DNA from: Bacillus sp. HMF5848
GTDB taxonomy: Bacteria > Bacillota > Bacilli > Bacillales > HMF5848
Assembly (NCBI RefSeq): GCF_003944835.1
Contig: NZ_RWIV01000001.1
Coordinates: 2,209,501-2,273,500, forward strand
Length of the DNA stretch: 64,000 nucleotides
Direction: 5' to 3'
Part shown: positions 17,723 through 25,980 of the stretch, one piece after another
Numbering within the stretch: position 1 is the first letter of the stretch
Layout: each line of letters opens with the position of its first letter
The notes under the pieces: model-generated
What the model was told of the DNA's origin: nothing
Seen by the model: the letters and a program-made list of their open reading frames with translations, nothing else
Database searches by the model: none
Program-made: the position numbers and the translations under genes

Positions 17723-18589
17723 TTGTTAGCACTCATTACACATAAAAGATATTTACAGATTTTTATCCCGCTCATTTCAATTACTGCTATTTTCTTTATA
17801 GTTGGCCTAACCATCAGTTCACTACCTATAGACGTTGAAAAAACTAACGTCCCGTTAACTACTGTGGCAAAAGCAAACGAAGAAGTATTATTTGCAGCAA
17901 CTTCAAGTGTAGATGCACAAGTAAAGTATACCGATAAAACGACAAATAATATCAACACAAATTCCAGCAATAAAAAGATAGTATACTTAACATTTGACGA
18001 TGGTCCTTCGGCCGCAACTGCTGACATTCTTACTATTTTAAAAGAATATAAAGCGAAAGCTACTTTTTTTATGTTAAAAAATAATATCGAGCGTTACCCT
18101 ACTCTTGCTATTCAAGTTGTTCAAAGTCAAAATGCGGCTGGATGTCATGGTGTGACTCATCGTGTTAATAGTTTTTATAAAAACAAAGATACAGCTGTCA
18201 ATGAAATGCTTAGCTGTCGTCGCAGTCTGGCTGTTATAACTGCGGAGCATTCAAACATTATTCGCACACCTTTTGGAAGCTATCCTTATATGAATGAAGA
18301 AATTCGAGATGCACTATCTGACGCAGGGTTTATATATTGGGATTGGAATGTCGATAGTTCTGATTGGACAGCAACAAATGCAGCTGACATTGTAAAGACA
18401 GTTAAACAACAAATTAATACGTTAGACAAGAAAGGAATTACACCTGTCATTTTATTGCATGATGAGGATATGACTGCTCAAGCATTACCAGAGATTTTAC
18501 AATTTCTCAAATCTCTAGATTATAAGTTTGCTGCAATTAGAGAGTCTGATCCTCCATTACAGTTTAATGTTGTTGAAAAAAGTGAATAA
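17723..18589 (+). CDS. Polysaccharide deacetylase (NodB-homology, CE4)
   Basis: This enzyme should remove N- or O-acetyl groups from peptidoglycan or another wall polymer. Residues 10-32 are a signal-anchor helix, and a Ser/Thr/Asn-rich linker (about 40-83) leads to the NodB domain. Motif 1 is TFDDGP (90-95), motif 2 is CHGVTH, motif 3 is RTPFGSYP, and DWNVDSSDW and LLHDE follow. Motif 2 has glycine where HSxxH usually has serine, but both metal histidines remain. The start is TTG at 17723 with GAGAGGG 10 bases upstream. It is followed by another wall enzyme 100 bases later. Confidence 0.9.
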   Translation: MLALITHKRYLQIFIPLISITAIFFIVGLTISSLPIDVEKTNVPLTTVAKANEEVLFAATSSVDAQVKYTDKTTNNINTNSSNKKIVYLTFDDGPSAATADILTILKEYKAKATFFMLKNNIERYPTLAIQVVQSQNAAGCHGVTHRVNSFYKNKDTAVNEMLSCRRSLAVITAEHSNIIRTPFGSYPYMNEEIRDALSDAGFIYWDWNVDSSDWTATNAADIVKTVKQQINTLDKKGITPVILLHDEDMTAQALPEILQFLKSLDYKFAAIRESDPPLQFNVVEKSE

Positions 18590-18690
18590 AGCATAGGACT
18601 AGTTTGGTCTGAATAGTCATAATTACAAGTATGTATATTCCTCATTCTGTTTCTCTTCTTTGAGTATACACCTAAAAAGGAGGCACACGT

Positions 18691-19671
18691 ATGGTGAGAC
18701 GAAACTGTGCTCGTGAGGCGCTTGTTTTAACAACAGTAGCAGCAGGTGTCTTTCTTGCATCTCCGACAAAAGGGCATGCATCAGACAACTTAGACCCTAC
18801 TATGATTGCTATAGAAAATGAACAAGGTACATTAAGATACGGTTACAAAGGAATAGCGGTAAAAGAAGTTCAAAAAACCTTAAATAATCTTTATTTATAT
18901 ACAGACAAAATTGATGGAATTTTTGGGCCTAATACTAAGCAAGCCGTTATGCAATTTCAAGCGATGCATGGGATTAAGGTAGACGGTATCGTTGGTCCTC
19001 AAACATGGAAACATCTCGAAAAATCGGTTGCTACTGCTGCATATAAAAAACCTTTGCAGCTTGGCGATAGTGGTACGCTTGTGATGAGTATGCAAAAAAG
19101 GTTACAAACGTTAAACTATTACACTCATGAAATTGATGGAATTTTTGGGTCTGGTACAAAAAAAGCACTGATAGAATACCAAACTCGTAATGCACTGCGT
19201 GCTGACGGAATTGGAGTGGCTGGGCCTCAAACCTTAGCGCATTTATTAAATAACATTAATAAAAAAGGTGTATCTGTCAAAATTAAGAAAGTCAAAAAAC
19301 AAGTACAAAAAAGTGTTGATACAGCTGTTGTTACTATTGCGAGAAAATTTCTTGGTTCCCCTTACAAATGGGGAGGAACATCTCCAACTGGGTTTGACTG
19401 TAGTGGTTTTCTTCAGTATGTTTTCGCAGCAAAAAATATTAAAATCCCTCGAACAGTATCAGATATATGGAATTTCGGTAGTGATATTGGAAAAGCAAGC
19501 ATAGGTGATATTGTATTTTTTGAAACATATAAACCGGGCCCTTCCCATGCAGGCATTTACATTGGTAATAACAAATTTATTCATGCTAGCTCTGATGGTG
19601 TCATGATTAGTAATATGCACAACTCATATTGGAAAAAGAGATTTTTAGGCGTTAAACGTATTAGCAATTAA
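18691..19671 (+). CDS. Cell-wall endopeptidase: two peptidoglycan-binding domains plus NlpC/P60
   Basis: This 326-residue secreted protein has a signal peptide (cleavage near GHA-S31). Two PG_binding_1 repeats follow (about 45-110 and 122-188), both with the D-G-I-F-G core. A basic linker leads to an NlpC/P60 domain. The catalytic Cys is in TGFDCSGF (Cys237) and the His in SHAGIYIG (His286), with His298 as the third polar residue. It should cut the D-gamma-glutamyl bond of wall stem peptides. AAAGGAGG precedes the ATG. The deacetylase upstream suggests a shared role in wall remodelling. Confidence 0.93.
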   Translation: MVRRNCAREALVLTTVAAGVFLASPTKGHASDNLDPTMIAIENEQGTLRYGYKGIAVKEVQKTLNNLYLYTDKIDGIFGPNTKQAVMQFQAMHGIKVDGIVGPQTWKHLEKSVATAAYKKPLQLGDSGTLVMSMQKRLQTLNYYTHEIDGIFGSGTKKALIEYQTRNALRADGIGVAGPQTLAHLLNNINKKGVSVKIKKVKKQVQKSVDTAVVTIARKFLGSPYKWGGTSPTGFDCSGFLQYVFAAKNIKIPRTVSDIWNFGSDIGKASIGDIVFFETYKPGPSHAGIYIGNNKFIHASSDGVMISNMHNSYWKKRFLGVKRISN

Positions 19672-19684
19672 CATCAACGTAAGA

Positions 19685-19713
19685 AAAAGCAGCTTTTTTT
19701 TTAAAGCTGCTTT
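19685..19713. terminator. Bidirectional terminator between the NlpC/P60 gene and ypgQ
   Basis: AAAGCAGC and GCTGCTTT arms flank a T-run and A-run loop. T-rich tracts are on both sides, so it can serve the convergent genes. Confidence 0.85.
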
Positions 19714-19768
19714 CCTTGTATTTCCGGTATTATGCTAGCGTTATACTATCAGATATACAAAAGACAAG

Positions 19769-20416
19769 TTAATTTAAATCTTCTCCATACCATTCACGAT
19801 AAAACTGCTTTAAGTAGTTCTCCATAAATTCATGACGTTCATTTGCAATTTTTTTAGCTGTGTCAGTATTCAAAAATTCTTTTAATTTTAGTAACTTTTC
19901 ATAAAAATGTTGAACTGTCGCTGACTTTTGTCTGCGATACTGCTCCACACTCATGTCATTTCGAACCTCAATACTAGGATCAAATATAAGTTGATCTCGA
20001 CTTCCGCCATATGTGAAAGCTCTAGCAATTCCGATTGCCCCTATAGCATCTAGCCTATCTGCATCTTGGACAATTTTAGCTTCTAACGATAAAGCTTGAA
20101 CGCTGTTGTTGCCACCTTTAAAAGATACAGCAGCAATCATGTCAAGTATTTGCTCAACTAACACCGCATCTATATAACGACTTAAAAATTGTTTAACACT
20201 TTCTTCTGCTTTATTTTGAGATTTGAATAATTTATCATCTATCATGTCATGGAGTAAAGCAACCATGTCAATGATAAATAAATCGCCTCCCTCAATTTTA
20301 CAAATATGATTAGATAGCTGTCGGACTCTTTTTATATGGTACCAGTCATGCCCACTACCTTCATGCTGTAAAGTTTCTCTTACAAAATGTTCTGTTTTTT
20401 CTATAATATGATGCAT
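19769..20416 (-). CDS. ypgQ: HD-domain phosphohydrolase, YpgQ-like
   Basis: The 215-residue protein has the HD metal motif H...HD: HDWYHIKRVRQL near residue 23, LLHDMIDDKL near 50, and the final aspartate in QDADRLDAIGAIGI. This spacing defines the YpgQ/YedJ group. B. subtilis YpgQ is a metal-dependent pyrophosphohydrolase acting on nucleoside triphosphates, so a nucleotide is the likely substrate. It is followed in the same direction by no close gene. Its order relative to bsaA matches B. subtilis. Confidence 0.92.
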   Translation of the reverse strand: MHHIIEKTEHFVRETLQHEGSGHDWYHIKRVRQLSNHICKIEGGDLFIIDMVALLHDMIDDKLFKSQNKAEESVKQFLSRYIDAVLVEQILDMIAAVSFKGGNNSVQALSLEAKIVQDADRLDAIGAIGIARAFTYGGSRDQLIFDPSIEVRNDMSVEQYRRQKSATVQHFYEKLLKLKEFLNTDTAKKIANERHEFMENYLKQFYREWYGEDLN

Positions 20417-20441
20417 CTCTCTTTAAACAGCCTTTCTAATT

Positions 20442-21308
20442 TTAACGTATAAATGGTTGAGCCTTTTTAAATAAAGTATAAGCATTATGATAAAAGACTG
20501 CATGATGATATTCTGTTGGAATCAATTTTTTAATAAAGTCAATATAAGCATCTACAGGTATTAATGGCCAATCCGTTCCAAAAAGTAACTTTTCATAATG
20601 ATTGCAGAACGCTAAAGCATGTTCTAAGTGGCGCACACTCCCAGATTGAACATATTTATCAATATCTTGAGCTGTACCAACAACAAGACCAGATAAATCT
20701 GCATACATATTGGGATTTTTATAAACAACCTCAGCGCCATCAAGAACCCATGGGTCACCCAAGTGTGCCATTACAAAATTCACATCACGATTCATTACAG
20801 CCACTTCATCGAGTGTTAACGGATGAGAATATTTTAGTAATCCCCTATCCGAGTAAGTGTCACCGGTATGGAATACAACTGGTACATCGTACTTAGCAGC
20901 TAGACGATAAATTGGTTGATATATTTCATCGTAAGCATACACGGGATAATAACCTAAATAAATTTTAAAACCAACGGCTTTAGGCATTTGAATCTCTTGT
21001 TCCAGTTTTACGATTGTTTTTTCGGTTAGAGTGTGTGGATTAACGCCAATACAATACACAATATTGTCAGGAATATTCGTGTCTAAGTCAATTCCCATCG
21101 GTGACTCGGCCATTGAATCTGGAAAACCTTCCCCAGTTGTTTCTGTAACTCCCATTGCAATTCCAAGAATGACATTGTTTTCTTTATATTCATCAATAAT
21201 ACCGTGATAACTATATGAAACACGTGATAATTCATTTGCTGTTTCATGAAAACTTCCTATATTTGAATAGTGCATATGTGCATCAATTATCTTCACTTTA
21301 TCCCTCAT
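20442..21308 (-). CDS. Amidohydrolase-family metal hydrolase
   Basis: The 288-residue TIM-barrel protein has the expected metal-site residues in order: HxH in DAHMHYS, Lys in FKIYLGYY, His in FHTGDTY, His in AHLGDPW and Asp in GTDWP. It belongs to the amidohydrolase-2 (decarboxylase/lactonase-like) group, but its substrate is not evident. Its start overlaps the end of the upstream 1030-residue gene by 11 bp, so the two are made together and probably act on the same compound. No signal peptide is present, so it acts in the cytoplasm. These two genes are not part of the B. subtilis layout. Confidence 0.85.
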   Translation of the reverse strand: MRDKVKIIDAHMHYSNIGSFHETANELSRVSYSYHGIIDEYKENNVILGIAMGVTETTGEGFPDSMAESPMGIDLDTNIPDNIVYCIGVNPHTLTEKTIVKLEQEIQMPKAVGFKIYLGYYPVYAYDEIYQPIYRLAAKYDVPVVFHTGDTYSDRGLLKYSHPLTLDEVAVMNRDVNFVMAHLGDPWVLDGAEVVYKNPNMYADLSGLVVGTAQDIDKYVQSGSVRHLEHALAFCNHYEKLLFGTDWPLIPVDAYIDFIKKLIPTEYHHAVFYHNAYTLFKKAQPFIR

Positions 21309-24300
21309 TCTTTAACGTAATTAACCTTAAGTCTCTTAATGCTTCAACAGCTACTGCTTCTTTGTTAAATAGCATAAACGATGGTCTCAAGATATGATCA
21401 TAACCGTTTGCTATAGATATACTTTGCTCTGATACGATTCTTAAAACATCCTTGTTTATATATCCATCAATAGCTGGAGTATCTATAGCCCCTATGATTT
21501 GCACACTTGCTTCTGTTTCAGTTGAACCAATAATACAGCTATTTGAAAAACGAATTGGTATTTCCACCTGTCCTGCAAAAACAAAATCACTATAATCTTC
21601 TGTTTTTAACCAACATGTTTTAAGGTCTTTTCCTGGCTTTATAAACCATTCCGTTAACAGCTTTTCCTGTAGAAAAAGACCACAATTTTGATGGATTTTT
21701 GTTGTGTGTAACAGCACAGGTACACCAGGTAACATTAAATAATATTGTTCCATTGTGATATTCTTAGCTTTGTCATGATGTTGTATTGGTGTTCTAACAC
21801 ATAATCCAGTCCACTTGTTGTTATGTTGATCATACAGACTCGCTTCATGAATTGTAGTTGTTTCTTTAAGTAAAGAATTTAAATTCATGCTGGAAATGGA
21901 GCTTTTCACACCACCAGCCCATGGGTTCCACCAACCTTTAGGTCCTGGTAAAGGAAAAGCATTATCAAGGTATTCATGACCCTCATACTCTGCGGAATAC
22001 AACGTCGGAAAATAATTAGCACTTGCTCTAATGATTAAGCAGTTATTGTCAGCTTCAACAACAGGTAAACCTTCTTTTTCATATTTTCTGATATTAACAT
22101 TACCTTTAGAGTTAGAATAAAAAACAGTAGCTCTTCTTTTTAAAATGCGACCAGTGAAATTAGCTTGCATCTCTATAGTTTGCATAGAGGAATGTAAAGG
22201 TTTAGAAATAGTTAAAGCTTTTGATTCTTCTGGTTGTGTGCATTCAATTTTTTCCGTTAATAATAGCTCGTGATTTGTCGTTACTTGTAGATCTCCTTCT
22301 AACACGAAGCTTCTCGCATCTTTTAATGTAAGCTTAAAATCATCATGATACACAATGGGATTATACCCATTGACATCCATCTGTAGTTCTCCAACCGGAA
22401 CAATATGTTCGTTTTTTCTACGAGTAACGAATCGCTGCCAGTCTTGCCAATTTCGGTACGCACCTAAGGACAATTTTACAGGTAAAGTAGTTAAAGTTTC
22501 TTTAGGTGTAATAGTTTGTGTATTATGCTTTATATACATGTACCAGTTTTCGAATTGAACATTGCTATCTTCTTGCCACGCTATTCCCATATTAGCCTTA
22601 TCACCGTTTACAAACAGCCAAGGTTCGCTTAAGCTCTCACCTTTCCAATATGCAAAGTCGGGCGACATTAATTCGTTTGTTTGGACTATTTCATCGTTAT
22701 AAGGCATTACAGTTTCTTCAAGACTGATATAAATAGGTTGAATGATACTGATGTCTTTTTCTGTGGATGAAGTATTGCGGATTGAAAAACCATGTGTAGC
22801 ATATCCTTCGGCATATAAGGTTATAACAGAATCTAATTGAACGCCATTAAAGTCCGTCGAAAAATAAGTCGCCGTTAAAGAAATACTACTATTCCTTTTA
22901 TCAAAATGAACGCTGGATGGTTTCCGTTTTGAAAATTCATTAGAAAAAGGTTGCCCAAGCTTAGGATACATAATCGTTAACGGCAGTTCTTGTAATCCAT
23001 GATGAAAGTTAATATCGTTGTCAAACTTTAATAATCTAGCATCATACATTCCATTCGTGATGAACCAATAATCGTCCGCTTCACCATGGAAGCTTACCCC
23101 TATGGCTTTAAACATAATGGATATTTTTCTTATAAAAGTAACTTCTTCATTACTTGCTTCTTTTACTTTAACTACTATGTCAGGAGAATAGTCACCGTAA
23201 TCTTCTAACATATATGGAACTGCGACGGATGCTCTTCCTTTGGCCTCAATTGAAATGGAATAGTCATGCTGTAATACCTTCACATTCTGTGAGTCAGGAA
23301 TATAAACGTTAAAGGTAGTTCTTGTAGAATAATTATTCTCAATATTTAAGTGGAAAATTGCTTTCTCGTTTAGGTAATAATGTTCGTCATCTGTCACGGC
23401 AGTTATTTTAGCCGGAAGTTTAGGGAGAACTCCAATTCGAAATTGAGCACTTTTACCATTAATTTTAACATTGGATACAACTGAAGGGTGTGTTCTCCAA
23501 TGACTTTGCTCATCAATATAGTCTCCAACCGAAAATGGACATGATACATCTACACTGTCAGTCACTGTAAAGCTATTTTTATAAAAGAATGTAATGTTTT
23601 TATTATTTTCCCCTTCAATATCAACATGTAACGGAGCATCAGACTTATTTATGATTGAAAAATCAATATTATAGGACTGACCACAAATTGCTGCGAACGT
23701 TGTAATGTTTGCTTCAATTCGATATTCATCTGTCTCTATTAATCTAATGCCACGGCTAGTTCGTTCAAACTCTACTTTTAGTATTTGATCGTCTTCATTT
23801 TTCCAACTATATTCATAATACGTATAATCGTCCTTCTTTACTCCATCGGGTTTTATTTCTATTGATCTAGTGCTGGCATTATACCAATTTGTGTTAGAAA
23901 AGAAATCTTTGAGAGCTTCTGTATGAAGGACAGTAGGTATGAAATTCATTAAATGTGTTACATCATCACGGTCTTCCCAAAAAAAACCACATTTTTTATA
24001 CAAAGGAACGGCTTTCGTATTACCTGGCCACGTATACAAGTCAAGGCGAGGCCATTTTAGTTCAACAGCACGGTCTAATGCTTTTAAAACAAGGTCTTTA
24101 CCTATTTTTTTACCGTGGTAGTCTGTACGTACATTTAATAAAGGAATGTAAAGTGCTCTTTCATCTTCTCTGTACTCAGATAAACTACAGTACCCTACTA
24201 CTTTTTCATCTTCCATAGCTAAAAAAAGGTCGATATTGCTTGCATTTGCTTCTTGAGTTCGGACTTGCTCCGCAGAGACAACTTGAGAGTCACCGCCCCA

Positions 24301-24390
24301 ACCCTCTCTACTATGATTCCACATATCAGCTACTGCCTCAGCTAAATCTTCACGGTATTTTACAATTTCTATTTGTTGTTTAAGCTTCAT
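21298..24390 (-). CDS. 1030-residue fusion: N-terminal GNAT acetyltransferase plus large beta-rich region
   Basis: Residues 1-150 form a GNAT N-acetyltransferase: the acetyl-CoA loop lies in YHGKKIGKDL and the closing helix in GNTKAVPLYKKCGF. Residues 150-1030 are rich in beta strands. The stretch about 215-430 resembles Ig-like/CARDB sandwich modules (FSIINKSDAPLHV, FHLNIENNYS). The rest, with many aromatic residues (GPKGWWNPWAGG), looks like a mutarotase- or glycosidase-like sandwich. I recognise no catalytic pair there. There is no signal peptide or membrane helix, so a 116-kDa cytoplasmic protein is predicted. AAAGGAGC precedes the ATG. It is coupled to the amidohydrolase downstream. A sugar or amino-compound substrate is only a guess. 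Confidence 0.8.
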   Translation of the reverse strand: MKLKQQIEIVKYREDLAEAVADMWNHSREGWGGDSQVVSAEQVRTQEANASNIDLFLAMEDEKVVGYCSLSEYREDERALYIPLLNVRTDYHGKKIGKDLVLKALDRAVELKWPRLDLYTWPGNTKAVPLYKKCGFFWEDRDDVTHLMNFIPTVLHTEALKDFFSNTNWYNASTRSIEIKPDGVKKDDYTYYEYSWKNEDDQILKVEFERTSRGIRLIETDEYRIEANITTFAAICGQSYNIDFSIINKSDAPLHVDIEGENNKNITFFYKNSFTVTDSVDVSCPFSVGDYIDEQSHWRTHPSVVSNVKINGKSAQFRIGVLPKLPAKITAVTDDEHYYLNEKAIFHLNIENNYSTRTTFNVYIPDSQNVKVLQHDYSISIEAKGRASVAVPYMLEDYGDYSPDIVVKVKEASNEEVTFIRKISIMFKAIGVSFHGEADDYWFITNGMYDARLLKFDNDINFHHGLQELPLTIMYPKLGQPFSNEFSKRKPSSVHFDKRNSSISLTATYFSTDFNGVQLDSVITLYAEGYATHGFSIRNTSSTEKDISIIQPIYISLEETVMPYNDEIVQTNELMSPDFAYWKGESLSEPWLFVNGDKANMGIAWQEDSNVQFENWYMYIKHNTQTITPKETLTTLPVKLSLGAYRNWQDWQRFVTRRKNEHIVPVGELQMDVNGYNPIVYHDDFKLTLKDARSFVLEGDLQVTTNHELLLTEKIECTQPEESKALTISKPLHSSMQTIEMQANFTGRILKRRATVFYSNSKGNVNIRKYEKEGLPVVEADNNCLIIRASANYFPTLYSAEYEGHEYLDNAFPLPGPKGWWNPWAGGVKSSISSMNLNSLLKETTTIHEASLYDQHNNKWTGLCVRTPIQHHDKAKNITMEQYYLMLPGVPVLLHTTKIHQNCGLFLQEKLLTEWFIKPGKDLKTCWLKTEDYSDFVFAGQVEIPIRFSNSCIIGSTETEASVQIIGAIDTPAIDGYINKDVLRIVSEQSISIANGYDHILRPSFMLFNKEAVAVEALRDLRLITLKNEG

Positions 24391-24429
24391 AATTAAGCTC
24401 CTTTAGATTTTTTTCAGTACATTGCTTCG

Positions 24430-24489
24430 TTACGTAAAATCTTTCCTTTCGTATCTTAAACCAACTTTACATCGTATCATGCTGATCAT
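24430..24489 (-). CDS. Possible 19-residue upstream reading frame before the GNAT-fusion gene
   Basis: An ATG at 24489 has AAAGGAGG ten bases upstream, a better ribosome site than many real genes here. It opens a 19-codon frame (MISMIRCKVG onward) ending TAA at 24430, 40 bases before the large gene. It could be a leader peptide or chance. No hairpin typical of attenuation was seen after it. Confidence 0.3.
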   Translation of the reverse strand: MISMIRCKVGLRYERKDFT

Positions 24490-24698
24490 ATTTATATGTC
24501 CTCCTTTTTGTAAAATATGGATATACCTAATAATATACTAAAGAATCAAAATATTAATGTAAAGCTAAATTGAGTAAGATCATTTATGATTAACCTAATA
24601 TATTCGACATCAAACTTTGACTTTTAAAAAACTTAATTTATGCCTTAAGTATCTAATCCATAATAATAATTCACCTATTATATGTACTTTAAAACAAA

Positions 24699-24728
24699 AA
24701 CTAGCGTGCTTTTATTCGCACGCTAGTT
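24699..24728 (-). terminator. Intrinsic terminator of bsaA
   Basis: Eleven-base arms AACTAGCGTGC and GCACGCTAGTT are followed on the minus strand by TTTGTTTT. It is a strong terminator 31 bases past the gene. Confidence 0.9.
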
Positions 24729-24758
24729 CATATTGGGTCTCGCATTAAACATTTTCTG

Positions 24759-25232
24759 TTATAATAAAGTTTCAATCTGAGTTTTAAGCTTTGATGGTGC
24801 CACATTTGGTGCAAAGCGTGATATAACTTCACCCTGTCGATTAACTAAAAACTTTGTGAAATTCCACTTAATTTGTTTTGACCCTAAAATGCCTGGGGCT
24901 CTTTCTGTTAAGTAATTAAATAAAGGATGAGCACCCTTACCATTAACATCAACCTTAGCAAACATTGGAAATGTAACACCGTAGTTCAATTCGCAAAAAT
25001 TAGATATTTCCTCTTCATTGCCAGGCTCTTGGCTACCAAATTGATTACATGGAAATCCGAGAACACTAAATCCTCGATCTTTATATTCTTTATACAACTC
25101 TTCAAGCTCCTTATATTGCGGAGTAAAACCACACTTACTTGCTGTATTAACAATTAACAAAATATTATTTTCATAATTACGAAGAGATGTTTCATTACCA
25201 TCAATAGTTTTTACTGAATAATCATAAATCAA
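24759..25232 (-). CDS. bsaA: Glutathione peroxidase-family peroxidase, BsaA-like
   Basis: This thiol peroxidase reduces peroxides. The redox cysteine is in NTASKCGFT (about residue 34), the Gln in FPCNQFG and the Trp in KWNFTKF complete the site, and the second cysteine lies in FPC. It is a cysteine, not selenocysteine, form. I prefer TTG at 25232 as the start (MIYDYSVKTIDG), with AGGAGG eight bases upstream. It gives 157 residues, like B. subtilis BsaA. The upstream extension starting at 25283 is lysine-rich and lacks a site. Position relative to ypgQ and metA matches B. subtilis. Confidence 0.94.
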   Translation of the reverse strand: MIYDYSVKTIDGNETSLRNYENNILLIVNTASKCGFTPQYKELEELYKEYKDRGFSVLGFPCNQFGSQEPGNEEEISNFCELNYGVTFPMFAKVDVNGKGAHPLFNYLTERAPGILGSKQIKWNFTKFLVNRQGEVISRFAPNVAPSKLKTQIETLL

Positions 25233-25382
25233 ATAACACGCCTCCTTGATTGATTTTATTTTCTTACTTTTACTGTAATTCATTTTTAGATAAAAACCAA
25301 TTTATAACTACTAAAAAAGACTACTTTCAATGCAGTCACATGTTTAACTCAAGTATTATCATTGTTTTTAATTACAAATAGC

Positions 25383-25419
25383 CGTTCTATTAATATGTGT
25401 AAAGCACATTAATAGAACG
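25383..25419. terminator. Hairpin downstream of the fhs-coupled gene
   Basis: CGTTCTATTAATATGTG and CACATTAATAGAACG form a long stem with one bulge, 34 bases past the stop at 25453. No perfect U-run follows, so termination is likely but not certain. Confidence 0.55.
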
Positions 25420-25452
25420 ACTCTAAAACGAAAGGCATTGATGCAGATTCTG

Positions 25453-25980
25453 TTAATCGTATATAGACTGTAATGTCGATATTACATTGTTAATAATATA
25501 AGGAATATCCTCTACATCCTCTTCATACAACAATGTATTTAATATTGCTTCAGTGGTAATCGTATAGACTTCTTCTGTCTTATCAGAATGATGAGATTGA
25601 AACATGATGTTTTGTAGAACAGTGTACTGTTCATCAAAATGATGTTTTACAATCTTACGAATACGATAGCTGGCCATTTCATAATGTGTACTTTTTGAGG
25701 AGTACAGTATTTTAAAGTTACAACCAAACTTTGTAGAGCTTTGATGTAATAATTCTTTTGATAATTCTTGTAAATTTGTACTTAAGATTAAAGTCGCCGT
25801 ATTCAAGCTGTTCTTTTTATGACAAGCAACCTCAATTTTATATGTACGAGACATATTCGCCAAATCTATAAGGTCTGATCGATTTTTAATGTATATTCGA
25901 CCTGATAAATCAAAGTCATATACGGACCCTTCAATAAGAATCTTTAAATTATCAAAAGCAGTTGGATCAAATCCTATCAT
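25453..25980 (-). CDS. Unrecognised protein translationally coupled to fhs
   Basis: I do not recognise this 175-residue protein. It has no signal peptide or membrane helix. Its N-terminal half has an alternating strand/helix pattern with several cysteines, and the C-terminal half is acidic (EEDVEDIPY). Its ATG overlaps the fhs stop as TAATG, which usually means translational coupling. A role near one-carbon metabolism is suggested by position only. The single copy is intact, with no frameshift signs. Confidence 0.8.
   Translation of the reverse strand: MIGFDPTAFDNLKILIEGSVYDFDLSGRIYIKNRSDLIDLANMSRTYKIEVACHKKNSLNTATLILSTNLQELSKELLHQSSTKFGCNFKILYSSKSTHYEMASYRIRKIVKHHFDEQYTVLQNIMFQSHHSDKTEEVYTITTEAILNTLLYEEDVEDIPYIINNVISTLQSIYD

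Larger units (their letters stand above)
24391..24758. other. Intergenic region between the GNAT-fusion gene and bsaA
   Basis: This 368-base AT-rich stretch holds the bsaA terminator (24699-24728), a possible short upstream reading frame (24430-24489) and presumably the promoter of the GNAT-fusion gene. Nothing else was recognised. Confidence 0.6.
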
